Shown here in pieces: positions 35,848 through 48,171 of a stretch of DNA of 64,000 nt. The DNA is from Ceratodon purpureus (lineage: Eukaryota > Streptophyta > Bryopsida > Pseudoditrichales > Ditrichaceae): assembly GCA_014871385.1 (NCBI GenBank), contig CM026428.1, forward strand, positions 8,848,772-8,912,771. The letters are read 5' to 3'. Made by a program: the position numbers and the translations under genes. Positions within the stretch are counted from its first letter, which is position 1; each line of letters opens with the position of its first letter. The notes beneath the pieces were generated by a model, which was not told the origin of the DNA, did not search any database, and worked only from the letters and a program-made list of their open reading frames with translations.

Positions 35848-38800
35848 TCACCAAGTGAGCTTTGTGTCCAGTAACATGGTGATGCCCATGCTCAGAAGCT
35901 CTTGCCATAGCAATTTACAAGCGTACGGTATTTCGATCTGCACTACATGTTTTCCAGTTTCGCAAAAGGTGCAGAAATGGCGTCGGATTTTCTCCTTACG
36001 ACATGAGGGCCGTCGACATGCTGAGCATACATACATCCTGTATGGATCACTTAAGAGAAAATACCGCTCTCGGAGAGCCACCGCAGCTCCATGACCCATC
36101 ATGCAGTCCCTTTCCATTTCCCCGAACTTGACACCCCCCATGCTCTTCCGGTTCTTCACCGGCTGTCGAGTGAGGACATCAACAGGGCCGCCACTTCCTC
36201 GGTACTTGATCTTGTCTTCTACCATATGGTCCAACTTCTGGTAGAATGTAGCCCCGATGCTGATGAGAGCTTTCAGCCTCTTACCTGTGGTGCCATTGCA
36301 CATGGATTCACTGCCTCCTCTCTGATACCCACACCTGAGCAGGAGATGACATTCTATCAATCAGTACATGTTACGTTACAAGTTCACGCCAGATTTGCAA
36401 ATTGATAGACTTGGTTGTGAAGTATACATGGAGACAAGAATGTTTAGTTGATGCATAGAGAATTAGCCAAGGACTTACTGGTGTAACTGATCCATGAACT
36501 TTTGGGTTGCCGACTTCCTTTGAAAAGGAGTGACACATTGCCGGACAGCCCCTGCTGCTACCACTTTACCGAACAGACCTTCGAGAAGCTGTCCTACCGT
36601 CTGTCGATTTGGGAGTGCATGAGGGTTGATGATTATGTCAGGCACAATCCCCTGCTGCGTGAAGGGGAGATCCTCTTGGTTGAAAACAGCTCCGATCACC
36701 CCCTTCTGTCCGTGCATGCTTGTAAACTTGTCACCATTTTGAGGCCGCCGTGAATATCTCAATCTTACTTTGGCAATCCGGTGTCCATCGTCTTCGCTGG
36801 ACAGGAGAACCTGGTCAACTCGACCATTTTCATGGGCTTTCAAGTGCTGGCTCGAGTCTGCTAGCGTGGAAGTCCCAACTTCAGCTGTCAATTTTCCTAT
36901 AATGATGTCTCCTTTCTGAAGGAACTCCCCAATGTGAGGAAATCCATCATCATCTAGTTTTCGAAGAGATGCACGGACCTTTGACTTCGATGTTTCGGAA
37001 TTAGTACTTGGCTTAGCAAAATACTCGATCACATTGTACCTCTCCTCTCCTCTGTAATTTCTAAAATGCAAGGAGCTGCGCACACATTGAACATCAGAAA
37101 TATTAGTTTCCTTTCGGTATAATTGTCGAAGTTGATCGTTTACCAACCATTTCAGGCACTAACGTAGTGACCAGATTAGATGTTTGGTATCCACTCACCG
37201 AAACAAGCCTCGGTCGATCGAAGCTCGGTTCATAATGATAGATTCCTCTTGATTGTAGCCGTAGCATTGGATGCTGACAATTGCAACCTGCCCATTCGTC
37301 AGCTCCGGCTTTTGCAGATAGTCCCATGCGCGTGTAGTGACAAGGGGTTTCTGAGGATAAAATAGTTGATGTCCGGAGCAGTCTGTTCGGCCGGATATGT
37401 TTGAGGTGTAGAATCCCATAGCCTGCTTGCAATGCTTCTCTGCTTGATACAGAACACGAGATGCTTGGTTATGCTCCAGGAATGGAATGACCGAGGCACC
37501 TAATCCTAATATGTAGGCGACATCAATTTCTGAGTGAGTATACAGAGGGAAATCTGGATCTTTTTGAGCTCTCTCCAAATCATCTCTGTTGAGAGCAATC
37601 AATGCTCCTTGCTCCTCTTCCGTGCCCAAAATCTCGACCACCTCCTGCTCTAACAGGTAATTCCAGCACGTCTCAGCACTCTCTTTCTTGGACATTATTC
37701 GAAGAGTTTTCAAGTGATGCTTGGACATGGCCAACTTTTGGTCTTTCACAATCAGTAGCGGTCGAAGCAATCTACCTGCATCCGTGTGAATGTGCACTGC
37801 TTTGGCCTTTGTATCTCGTGCTACCTCAATCTGTCCACAATAAGCGATAGTAACATGTCCATCTTAGACAAGTTTCAGACTGATCCTTGATCCGTAGTCC
37901 ATAAGAACGTTCAGCAATGCAGAGCTCGACGTCTACTAAGTATCCATCAGTAACAGATTTCGATTTTGTCTACGTAATCAACACAGATATACTTCTGATA
38001 CAGTAAATGTGTTCAAGCGAACATCAACTGAATCATGAGGAACTGACCTCTCCATGAATGAATTGTCCACGGCGTAGATTCTTCAACGTATTAACAATGG
38101 CCACAGCTTCGTTGTGGTCATAAAAGATGCCAACCCAACGACCATTCACAAAAATCTTCTCAGCCATTGAAATTGTGCAGGGGTTGATTTCCTCCAGAGA
38201 TTTCATTCCACAATCACCTAGGACATGCAGCACCGGTTCCTCTGGAGAATCCGAGCTTACAATACATGTAAGAGCTAAGTTTTTCAGAAGTCCACAGTCC
38301 GCTCCATCACTATATTGCATCGGACAGATCCTCCCCCAGTAAGAGTAGTTGCTGCACATTCTCCCCCACACGAACCCCATTTTGTCAGTTGATGACCATC
38401 CAGGAGATAAACCGATAGTAATCCAACACAAACAAATTTAATCGGTGGTGGTCATCTGTCAAATTAGAGCAACATGTGGAGCAATATTGCAAGAGCCATG
38501 AGGTTCGCCACTCACGGATGTCTCGCAGCATCAGTTGGCTTTGTTGGGGGAGGCAGATTGAGACGAACTTGTCGCAAATGTGACAAAGTTGCCATGGGAT
38601 TCATCCTCTTCAAAACTCCAACAACACCGGAGCTCTTGAGCCCCTCGTTTGTGTTCCAGTTGCCCAAGGTGAACGCAGTCTGCATCTGCTTCGTTACAAT
38701 ATCCTCCGTGACGTAGGCCTTCAATGGGGCCAGCTCCATATCCTTCTCCAGATGAGGTTGAATTCTCTTCTTGATGTCGCGCTCCAAGTGAGCCATCGCT

Positions 38801-40778
38801 TTACGAAACTGGTGGCTCATCAGTTGCCCGGCGAGATCAACCCTTTTATTCTTGAAATTGTCCTTGTCCTCCTCCGGTCGTCTGCCCAAGAAGGTCGAAC
38901 ACAGCTGATTCACCATGTAACCGAGCAAGAACGCCTTCCGGGTGTATCCCCCTTCTATGTGTGCAAAGAGCTGCCCGATGACTGTTTTTCCAGCCTCCAC
39001 CGAAGGCGCGTACCTAGAATATCGTAGCTTCGTGCCGAGGAACCTGACTGCAAGCACCTGATCCCTCACAGACCTCGGAGTAGCCGTACTTCCAGGCCCT
39101 GAAACTTTCTCCAGAAACTCTCCCAAAATCAGGTCTGCAGCCCCAATTGAGGGAAGGAGCAGGTCGTGGAGCTGAGAATCGGTGGAGTCGTAGCAAATGC
39201 TCTCCAGTAGATCTTTATCAGAAGATGTACCCAGGGCTCTGTACAATATGACAAGAGGCACTGGTTCTGTGAGTCCTGGTATGCCCACCGAGAATTCGGC
39301 CCTCTTCCTCTTTACCAGCTTGACAAATGTCTTCCCTCGCTGTGCTTGGTTCGAAGTGAAACCTCGCCATGTCGGAGAGTAAGTGGCAATCCAAGTATCC
39401 GTCCTCTTCAGGTAGTTGACGTAAATGCCCTGATGTGCTTTTTCTTCTTGAGCGATCAACACCTGAAATCCATGCAAAGTCAAGAGTAAACCATCAGCTG
39501 CCTGAACCATGTAGATTTCATATCCTAGCCTTGATACTTGAGTTCATGGACAAAACAAACCACCATCATGGACATCTTCATATGTCAGAAGAACAGAAGT
39601 AGAATTCCATCTCACCTTCTCTGAGCCTTTGATAATGAAATAACCCCCCGAATCAAACGCACAATGTCCTTTCGCTACAGCTTCTTTCTCTGTGAGCCCG
39701 TGAAGATGGCAAAAACTCGAGTTCACCATGACGGGAATTTTGCCGATGCAGATTGTATCAGTTTTTGTATCAATCACATCCTCTGAGTTAAAGGCCTTTT
39801 CATTACCCCTGTTTTCGTACACCTGCGATAAAGGAACCACATGTGAAAGCGAAATTGAACCAAATTACCTTCCTAAACTCTGCGTGAATGTTCAAATGGC
39901 AGAGCAAGGAATGTTCTAGAGTAAGTGCGTAGACAGGATAAGGTATCATCTGCTTCTGCACGTTGGCAGAGAAAATTACTATTGACCATTACAAGCACAA
40001 AAAAAATGCACTCCAACAGAAAAAAGACATAAAACTGTTTTCCCTGATGACTCAATTCGCCACTTCGAATGAAACTGGATCATCTGGGTCACTTGTTGAA
40101 AGGATCATGTGTTGAACAGATGCTATGAGCTAAACCGATATCCAGCAAAGGAACCGAGCTTACCTCGAGTGTCATGTTCACGTAGAGATGTGCCGAGTAA
40201 GACATGTTTCGAAGGCGAGCTTCGTTAGGCAGCAGATCCACGACTTCCTTGTTCCCTTCACGAACAATGGTGGTGTAGGGCTTCCCTACAGAGACCTCTC
40301 CATACAAAATTCTCGCCTTCTTCAGCGCTCCTCCGATTCTGCCAGGCAATGGACCACGGTCCGGAAGACATTCTATACCGAAAGCCTCATCAAACATGGC
40401 TGGTAAACCGTACTCCAGGAACTCATTGAACGATCGCAGGTGATGCTCCACCAAGCTCCTCCCCTTGAAAAAGATCTTTGCTACTGCATTACGCACCACT
40501 TCTTCTTCTGCTCTCGAGAGGCGAGCTTCGAGGTTCTGTGGACCTCGCTGTGGAGGGCAGGGACGGTGGGTTTTCTGGGGAGACTTCAGATTATGGCCGA
40601 GCACGACACGATGAGAAGGTTGCTTGCTCTTCTCCCGCACGACTTCCAGGGGATTGTTGAAGTTTTCTGGATAGAATGGCGTGGCGTAAGCTTGCGCCGG
40701 AACAATCGCTGGAATGCACTTTGAGTTCTTCATGGCGATGGCGACATTAGTCTTGTCGCCTGGATTGTAAGAGAACAT
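35848..40778 (-). CDS. NRPD2: RNA polymerase IV/V second-largest subunit
   Basis: Seven minus-strand exons join without a break: 40778-40164, 39822-39616, 39462-38516, 38351-38048, 37830-37199, 37075-36479 and 36334-35848, giving 1262 aa. An in-frame TAA at 40800-40802 precedes ATG 40778. Rpb2-type blocks occur in order: protrusion and lobe with GGYFIIKGSEK, fork region with LAGQLMSHQFRKAM, GYNQEESIIMN, NGDKFTSMHGQKGV, QGIVPDIIINPHALPNRQT, a CSAC...CTFC zinc site and the clamp end KLLWQELLSMGI. The segment PMQYSDGADCGLLKNLAL, in place of the Pol II form PAETPEGQACGL, and the ending LLDTKL match the Pol IV/V subunit NRPD2/NRPE2. Pol IV makes siRNA precursors and Pol V makes scaffold RNA for RNA-directed DNA methylation. 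The acidic pair is EE here rather than ED. Confidence 0.9.
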
Positions 40779-40802
40779 GATGTAACAATTCTTCGAAGTT
40801 TA

Positions 40803-42672
40803 GCTGGTGCCTAAGTCTGCATCTGGGGTTCACAGTAGTCATCAATTAGCATCAATTTGCGATCATGAATTCGTTCAACTGAGAGCACGAAACTACTTTC
40901 GATGGAATGTCATTTGAGATTAACAGAAGTTATACATTTTAACAGGGGATATTACACCGATAATTTTTGCTGTAACGAAGACTATCTAACGTAGAATATC
41001 TGCACGTGATTTGGTTATGTCAACTGAGATCGCGCATCAAGCCTAGAATTGTACACCACTTTAAAAGATACAAACTAGAAATAACGATTGATGTGTTCCT
41101 ACTTCATGACACGATGCAAGGATATTGAGCAAACATGAGTTTCTTCTTCTCCAAATGCTGTTTGGAAAGTGATCATCAACTTGGTGAAGAACGTACAACT
41201 TACAGTATCAAGTTTTCACACCAAGATGCTGCGTTTCATCTCATCGCCACTAAGTGAACCAAAAGCAGATTTGTACCTAGTCCTGAGCCTTGTTGTAAGC
41301 TGCTCATCTTTCGTCTGAAGTTAAAGGGCAGGTCTAGACTCTGAAGGGTTGTATTAAGTATGTACAATCTACAGAAAGATCTCGTCTGCAGCAAGCAGCA
41401 TGTGTACAGAGATGTCAGATGACATGCCTGGGCGTTCACCTTCTTCCTCGTAGAATTGCTGCTTTCCAAAGTTCACTTCAGTTCCGAGTTTCATGCCCGA
41501 ACATACTCACGCTTCTGGGCGCCTTAAATACTTTAGTCGAAAATGCGTGCTGTATAATGTAAATGCATTTCCTCAGTATCACACAAATACGTCTCTATAC
41601 CTCTACTTGGTAGTGTACATCATCCTAATGATCCAATGCTCTGTCTCGACCTCGCGATCTGTGTCGTCGGCTTTTCCAGCTGATTTATATTGAATGCGTG
41701 CTGTCATTCCATCAGTTTTAATTCCACCAACAGTGTATCATCACTGCAATCATCATCATGATGGCACGCCTCCATTTTTCAGGACTGCAATTAGCAATGA
41801 CTAGGGCACGGAAGTAAGTTACTGTTTTTTTGTTTCTCATAGGTTTAAGATTACAGAATTGATTGTTGAACATATACTTACCGGTTGATAACTCATATGA
41901 CTTGGGTTTGATAAGATTGAGCTTCCTCACTCTGTCAAAGTAATATTTATCAGACAGTTGGGTCATTCTATCGATTCACTTGGCATTTTTAGTCCTGGAG
42001 CATTTTGGACTGAATGATATTTTCGCCTTGAGGTATTTTTTGAGAGAAACAATACTAAATCCAGCTGATTTGGTTTTTACTGAAAACCGAACAATTGTGA
42101 TGGTGGTGCACAAGAAAAGCATTGACAAGTATCGCAGTATTCAACTTTATATAATAATTTCCAATGGAACAAGTGTAACGAACTTGAGCAACTCAGAAGT
42201 GGCCAAAAATTGAGGCACTCTACCATGATCTAGCTCACGATCCCTACCATTTCGACGAAAATTGCCTTCGTGAATACAGAGTACAAATATGTACATCAAA
42301 CTACAACCCTCTCTCGGCCTCAATATGTAAAGATATCTTTATAAACCCTGCTCTAGAATTAGGAAATTCATCACAGTAATCTACGTTGTAACTGAATCAA
42401 GCAACCAACCTCTACCCCGAAAGGGTATTGCCACTCTAGCCTCTCATCAGGTTGTGAGCGGGTGGATCGGACCATCAAGAAGTTAAAGACTTCGCGGAGA
42501 AGGATGACTCCTGGACTTGTCTGCGTATGTGGTGAGCATCCCGCTGAACTTGCACTCTCGCTTAGCTCATATTGTCCAAGCTAGTCTAAGTAAGCCCCGG
42601 ATGTGGATGGTTCAGCTGGTCCCACACTAAAATGGTGTATTATGTCAGATAGAGAATCTCGTAGTGCAGCGC
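40803..42672. promoter_or_regulatory. Spacer with probable Pol IV/V gene promoter and dioxygenase 3' flank
   Basis: No ORF here shows a recognisable domain. The minus-strand Pol IV/V gene must have its leader and promoter here. A TATA-like sequence on the minus strand (CAATATAAATC, about 41683-41693) is one candidate core element. The left part near 42500-42670 is the 3' flank of the dioxygenase gene. Confidence 0.3.
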
Positions 42673-44331
42673 TCACTTGGCAAGAGATGCTAGAACACGG
42701 CGAGGTGGGATGAACGCCTTGCGGGCGTGCTGGGCCGCAATGTTATCAAGTAGCAGCACATCACCATGGCGCCATGGAATGGACACGCTCTCTTCAGTTA
42801 GGATTCTGAGGCACGCCATGACCGCCTCCTTTGGAAGGGGCGTACCATCTCCAAATGTAACTGCCTTTACAGGATCATTGCGAGCGTCCTCCCACCCTGT
42901 ATAAGCTGCCACCATACTGTTGAACCACACTCGGCGCTGCCGCAAATCATCTGTCTTCACAGCAGGGATTGGGCCTGATACTGTTTTAACTCCATCTTCT
43001 AGCCACTCCAAACGCATGCCTAGCTTCGCAGCCCTGTTCAACAGAAGAACATGTAATATTAGCAACCTTCACTGAGAAACAGGAGAAGCATATACATCTA
43101 TTAGGGCTTGATTTCATAACGGCAAGTATCCACTAAAAGACACAATCCAGCAACTCATGCAAAAATGACAATTAAACATCACGATTGCAGCACTCTGCAT
43201 GTGGACGAGTATCCATGTACAAAGATATTCTTACAAAAGCATGCCATTTTCGTCAACTGACATAGGTCATGTGTTTTTCTTCGAAAGCAGAGATGTAAAT
43301 TTGATACATTGGATAGCAGACAAACCTTTTCTCGGCTTCCGTGCGGTCCTTTGTCATGAAGGTGGATTGCCAGCCACGTCCAATTGGAGAAGAAGGGTCA
43401 TCTCCAGCACCAAGAATACGAGTATAGAGCAGTCCATGTTCAAGAAGCTTTTGCACGAATTCTGGCCATTCTTTCTCCATCCTTTGATATGCTAAGTGGC
43501 TTGGTAGTATAGGAGTTTCCCCTCCTTCCGCTGGCTCAATCTCACAATAAAAGAAAACTTTTCCAGGGTACTCGGGTACCTGATGAGAGACATTTGACAA
43601 TTTCGTAAGACTTATATAACATGTCTTAGCTCGTCCACAACGATTATAGTCATCAGAACTCACGCAAAATTTGATACAAAATACTCAATAGACAAAACTT
43701 CAGAATTCCAAGAACTCAGAAGGAAAAATACTTGAGCTTCTTTTTTCGAGGACAATATGAAGCATAGGTGGGAATCAATAATCCACTGCACTTATAACTA
43801 CATTGCTGAATTCAATCCCAAAATTGAAACATGTTTTGCTCTAAAATTTCTTGTTACAGGAGAATGATCCACTACAGAACACGCTATTCTATCGATCGCT
43901 TTCATTTAGTCAAGAGCGATTCCAATGCAAGTTGTACCAACTTAAAGCCAAGAATTTACCTGAGCCATCTCATGGTGAAACGGAATCTTCTGGTCGGGCG
44001 GAGACTCGTTTGAAGTAAAAACCCGGCCCACTACACTCGATCGAGGTGCTGCGCCTCCGACATAAGGTAACTCCGGATAATCAAACGCCTTCACAACTGC
44101 ATCGAAATCGGCCGCTGTGGCGACATTGAATCCGCGAAACAAAATCGCGCCACTCCTCTCAAGCTGGCTCTCCAACCAACCCTTGTTCCTGGCGATAGCC
44201 TCCACAAGAGACGCTGACTCGGACTCCAATTGAGGCTCCAAAACTTGCGGAAACGGAATGCCGTTCTCCACTACTCGCTGCTCCGGCACCTTACCTTCCC
44301 TAAAGAACTCCACCTCCGCAATTGCTCCCAT
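42673..44331 (-). CDS. TauD/TfdA-family Fe(II)/2-oxoglutarate-type dioxygenase
   Basis: Three minus-strand exons, 44331-43960, 43579-43326 and 43033-42673, join in frame at GT-AG introns to give 328 aa. This matches the length of the plant clavaminate synthase-like proteins (Arabidopsis At3g21360 type). The metal site is visible as the HxE pair of KIPFHHEMAQ near residue 120 and the distal His of DNIAAQHARKAF near residue 305. The Arg of the following RKAFIPPRR is placed to hold the co-substrate carboxylate. The fold blocks GAILFRGFNV, PGKVFFYCEIEPAEGGETPI and IPWRHGDVLLLDN are typical. The likely reaction is hydroxylation or desaturation of a small acid using iron, oxygen and 2-oxoglutarate. 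The substrate of this plant clade is not established. No targeting signal is evident, so it is probably cytosolic. Confidence 0.9.
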
Positions 44332-45640
44332 GACTCACCACTACCAAACAACTGTCGCCTTAATACTCTGCCAACAATCGCCACAACAAAAACAAAACGC
44401 TTCAAAAAGCATCCAACTTAAACCCACCCAACACCCTTGCAAAAACTAAACTCAACCCACCCTTCAAATCAACCCTCAGAAACACAAAAACAACAAAGCA
44501 CTCACAGAATCCATCATGATACTCCTCAAAACGACCACACTAATACCAAACACAGCAACAACAATAATACTAAGCAGCAACACGAAACCTCAATTACCAA
44601 AATACTAAATCAACAACAACACTACAACCTTAGTGCGAGATCAATCTCCAACATGACATCACCACATGAACAGAAGAACTCAACATCAACACATGATCAA
44701 ACACATACCTTTCAAGTCGGTTAAAAAGTCCGCAAAACTCAAGAGAATGATGCTATTTTCTTCTTCTTCTTCCCGAGGAGATTCTTATACACTCTTATCA
44801 CTACAATCACCACACCAAACTAAACACTTCAAACACCATCCAAACCTCACCCAGTCTCTCCAACCCACCTTTCAACCCAACTCCCAGCAACACACGAACA
44901 ACAAAAAAAACCCACATTTACCATCATAATCTCCGAAGCACACAAACTACAACAACACTCCATAATTCACACACCGAAGCTCCAAACCTACCATAATCAC
45001 TGCAATGCTTCCTGCATGACCAAACTCCAACACAACATCTTCACTTCTGATCTCAACATCAACACAACATATGATCATCTCAACATCATCAACATCTTCA
45101 AAGAGAAGTTACCATCACATGCATATGACATACCTTTCAGTAACTTGGAGAAAGCTCAAAGAATTGGATGGTTCTTCCGAAGAGAAGAGTGATTCTTATG
45201 AAGCTCTATCAGTGAGGAAGAATTCGATCACCATGAGTTTGAGGATGCTTCTTCCAGTGGTTCTTCATGGAGGGGTGGTGTTTAAACCCGTCATAATACC
45301 AAAAAGTGGTGGTATCTAGGTGAGGAGTACATTTTCGGTGGGTTGTGTAGATGGTGTCGGTTTTTGGAAGGGTGACGGGTTTGGGGTTCGGTTTTGAATG
45401 AGAGGTGGATGGATGAAGTGGTTTGAGGATGGTTTATTCGTTGATGTGGGATGAGGAATTTTGGTACAGTGAACCTGGACCGGAGGACGTGGAAAGATAG
45501 TGATGGGCTTGCCGACGTGTCATCGGTCCCCACTTCCTCCACTGCTCTAGCTTTGGACTTCATTGGGATCAGCGAGGAATATTCCAGTTATTACTCTTCT
45601 TCGAATTTGTATTATTGCAGAAATTCATTATAAAGTACAA
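44332..45640 (-). promoter_or_regulatory. Dioxygenase leader region with an internal duplication
   Basis: This stretch upstream of the dioxygenase start is strongly strand-biased, A/C-rich on the plus strand and G/T-rich in the transcript sense. Two similar blocks occur at about 44640-44815 and 45045-45215. Each contains ACATACCTTTCA, which on the minus strand reads as a splice donor (AAAG|GTATGT), so an untranslated first exon may have been duplicated. The Asn/Thr/Gln-rich plus-strand ORFs here are products of the biased composition. Confidence 0.35.
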
Positions 45641-47385
45641 GTAGAAAGGAAAATCATAAGTTCATGTTAAAAATGAATTTGTAGATGAGTGAGTTTTAGA
45701 ATTCATTGGTACGGTTAGTCATTTGTGATTACTTTTATCAATATTCTTTTATATTTTTTGAGGAATAAACATTTGATATTTCTTTTAAATTTTACAATGA
45801 AAAGAATATTGACAATTTATGCATGAAATTTTTTGTGATGAATTTGAATGTGACAATTTGATAGTGGTGATTTTCTATATTTTTTTAATGCTTTATTTTA
45901 TGAATATTTTTAAGGAAATTTTGAAGGGTTCATATACTAGGATTAAAAAATGGAAAAAACATTTTATTGCCATTTAAAATATGCATTTTGTGAAAACATA
46001 CATAAGAATATATAAAAAATTTGTGATGTGTCAAAATATTTTTACAAGGAGTATTACTTTTAAGTTCAAATTAACACTTTAAAAATATGTAAATTTATAC
46101 TTTAAAAAAATGAGTGTTTGTATGTTTGTTTGTTGCAAGCCAATTCCAAAAACAAAAACTAATTTATGTGTTTTTTCAAAACATGAAACTTTTTAATACT
46201 TGAAGGATTATTTGTATGTTTTTTGAAACTCTCCAATTACTTTAAATGAATTTTTCAACACAATCTTCTTATTAGACAATTTTGTATATATTTACACAAT
46301 GCACATTACAAATGCATTTACATTTATTTTTTAAATTAAATCTTGAAAACTAAAAATTACCTAATATTATGTAAATTACTTGGAGTATATAACTACTTTG
46401 AGAATGAAGTAATACTTGAATAGAATGAATGTATACATTTTTTGATTGAATTGTTTTACAATTGCTTGTAGAAATGAATTTTCATTGGTGCTCTAAGTGC
46501 CAATGATTTACAGTGGTCAATAGGCTACTCCACAATTTATTTTTAATTAATTTTTTAAAATTTTAACTTAATTTTTAAAAACAACTTTGAATGTTTTTAT
46601 AATTTACATTACGCCAAGATATACAATAAAACAAAATATAAAGATTTTGTTGAAAAACACATTGAAAATAATTGAAGAATTTCAAACAACGTATGTATAA
46701 TTTTTTGAATAGTAAACAATGTTGCATATTTTTAAAAAGACATATAAAGTATATTTCAAATAAGGTTTCTCGTAGAATTGGCTTAAGACTGAAGACTCTT
46801 AGGCGGATAGACACTATTTGTTTTAAAAAGTTTACAAGTTTCATAAATATCTTATTTATTTAGTTTCAAAAATATCTTATTTATTAAGTTATCGATCTTA
46901 CCAAAGTTATCATTGTACTCAATGTTTTCAAGGTTGAATAAAGTAGTTGAATCATAATGTTGTTTCAAATAATCATTGATATCTAAAATTGTAATTTTTA
47001 AAAATACAATATTAAAATATAAAATAAAAAGATGACACCAATTAAAGAAGTTATAAAAACTATATATTCTTAAAATCAATTGAAATAGAATTTCAAGAGA
47101 AATAAAAATTATGCAAATATGGAATCAATGGGAACATTTATTGATGTTGAAATAAATGGGATCAAAAATGGAAATAGAATAAATATTTTTTGAATGTTAT
47201 AGATATCATGTTCGAAGTTCATTTTCATAATTGCAATATTTAATTTTATTTTATTTCAATCAGAACTTTTTATAGAAGAAAATATATTTAAAAAGATATG
47301 AATGTAAGTGAGACTTAATTACACACAGCTTATACATGTTTTGATCATTTTTATGATTGAAATAATTCACAAATGCATTTAACAT
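45641..47385. other. Very AT-rich spacer, no gene
   Basis: Long A and T runs and frequent stops in all frames. No ORF has protein-like composition. I see no RNA gene or clear repeat boundary. Confidence 0.5.
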
Positions 47386-48168
47386 CACTAGTAGAATGGA
47401 GGTTAACTACACCGGCAGATTACACCAAAAAAATTGTTTGGTGTTCATACCAAAATAAACTCGGGATCCTATTGGTTCAAGATTTATTTCGGTGTAATCG
47501 TGAGGATCCTCTGTGAACAGTGCCCCCAGTTTCCACTCTACTATTCACGCCCACGCTTCCAACCAATGAAACCCCGCAATATTTATAGTTCGTTGTTTTG
47601 CCTGCAACATGGGTTAGAAGTGAAACTGCTTTTCCAATGTCAGAACTCACTAGTGATACAATCACATGTTCAGCTTTGGGACCAATTGTCCCATAAGGAT
47701 TGTATACCGAATGTCAATCCTCAGGTACATAGAGGCTCCCTATCCTCTCTACACTCACACACATGTAAATGCTCAGCATGGAGTAAATGAATCTTTGTGG
47801 ATTGGGACCCAAGTAAATCCATGTGTAACCTTGGGTATACATAAATCCTCACAATACAAAAAGTAACAATGACGTCATTAACCTCGGTACAGTAACTTTG
47901 TTCATCTGCATCATCGAGTCAAAGAGAATTTACTCAGTTAATTTTCCCATTCGAAGCGGTGAAAACAAAAACAGTAACTCAAGCGTGATCCACGTGGTCC
48001 TGTGGGTCCACCTCTTCAAAGTATGTGCCATTTCCTAAGACCAAAATTAGTTGTGTCAAGTGACCAACTACACCAAACTCTTTTATGTGAACACCAAACC
48101 TCAAACGCCCCAATTAGTATCCATTTCAGTGTAAACTTCGGTGTATTTGGTGGCCATTTCTACTAGTG
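47386..48168. mobile_element. Non-autonomous CACTA (En/Spm) element with CAT target duplication
   Basis: The element is 783 bp. Its left end reads CACTAGTAGAATGG and its right end, in reverse complement, reads CACTAGTAGAAATGG. CAT lies immediately on both sides (47383-47385 and 48169-48171), the 3-bp target duplication expected of CACTA elements. Subterminal sequences carry repeated TACACC/GGTGTA motifs in both orientations, as expected for transposase-binding sites. The interior is less AT-rich than its surroundings and encodes no transposase. The intact ends and duplication point to a fairly recent insertion. Confidence 0.85.
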
Positions 48169-48171
48169 CAT

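Noticed and set aside
44387..44929. Asn/Gln/Thr/His-rich plus-strand ORFs
   Set aside because: They reflect A/C-rich composition of the dioxygenase leader, not protein coding.
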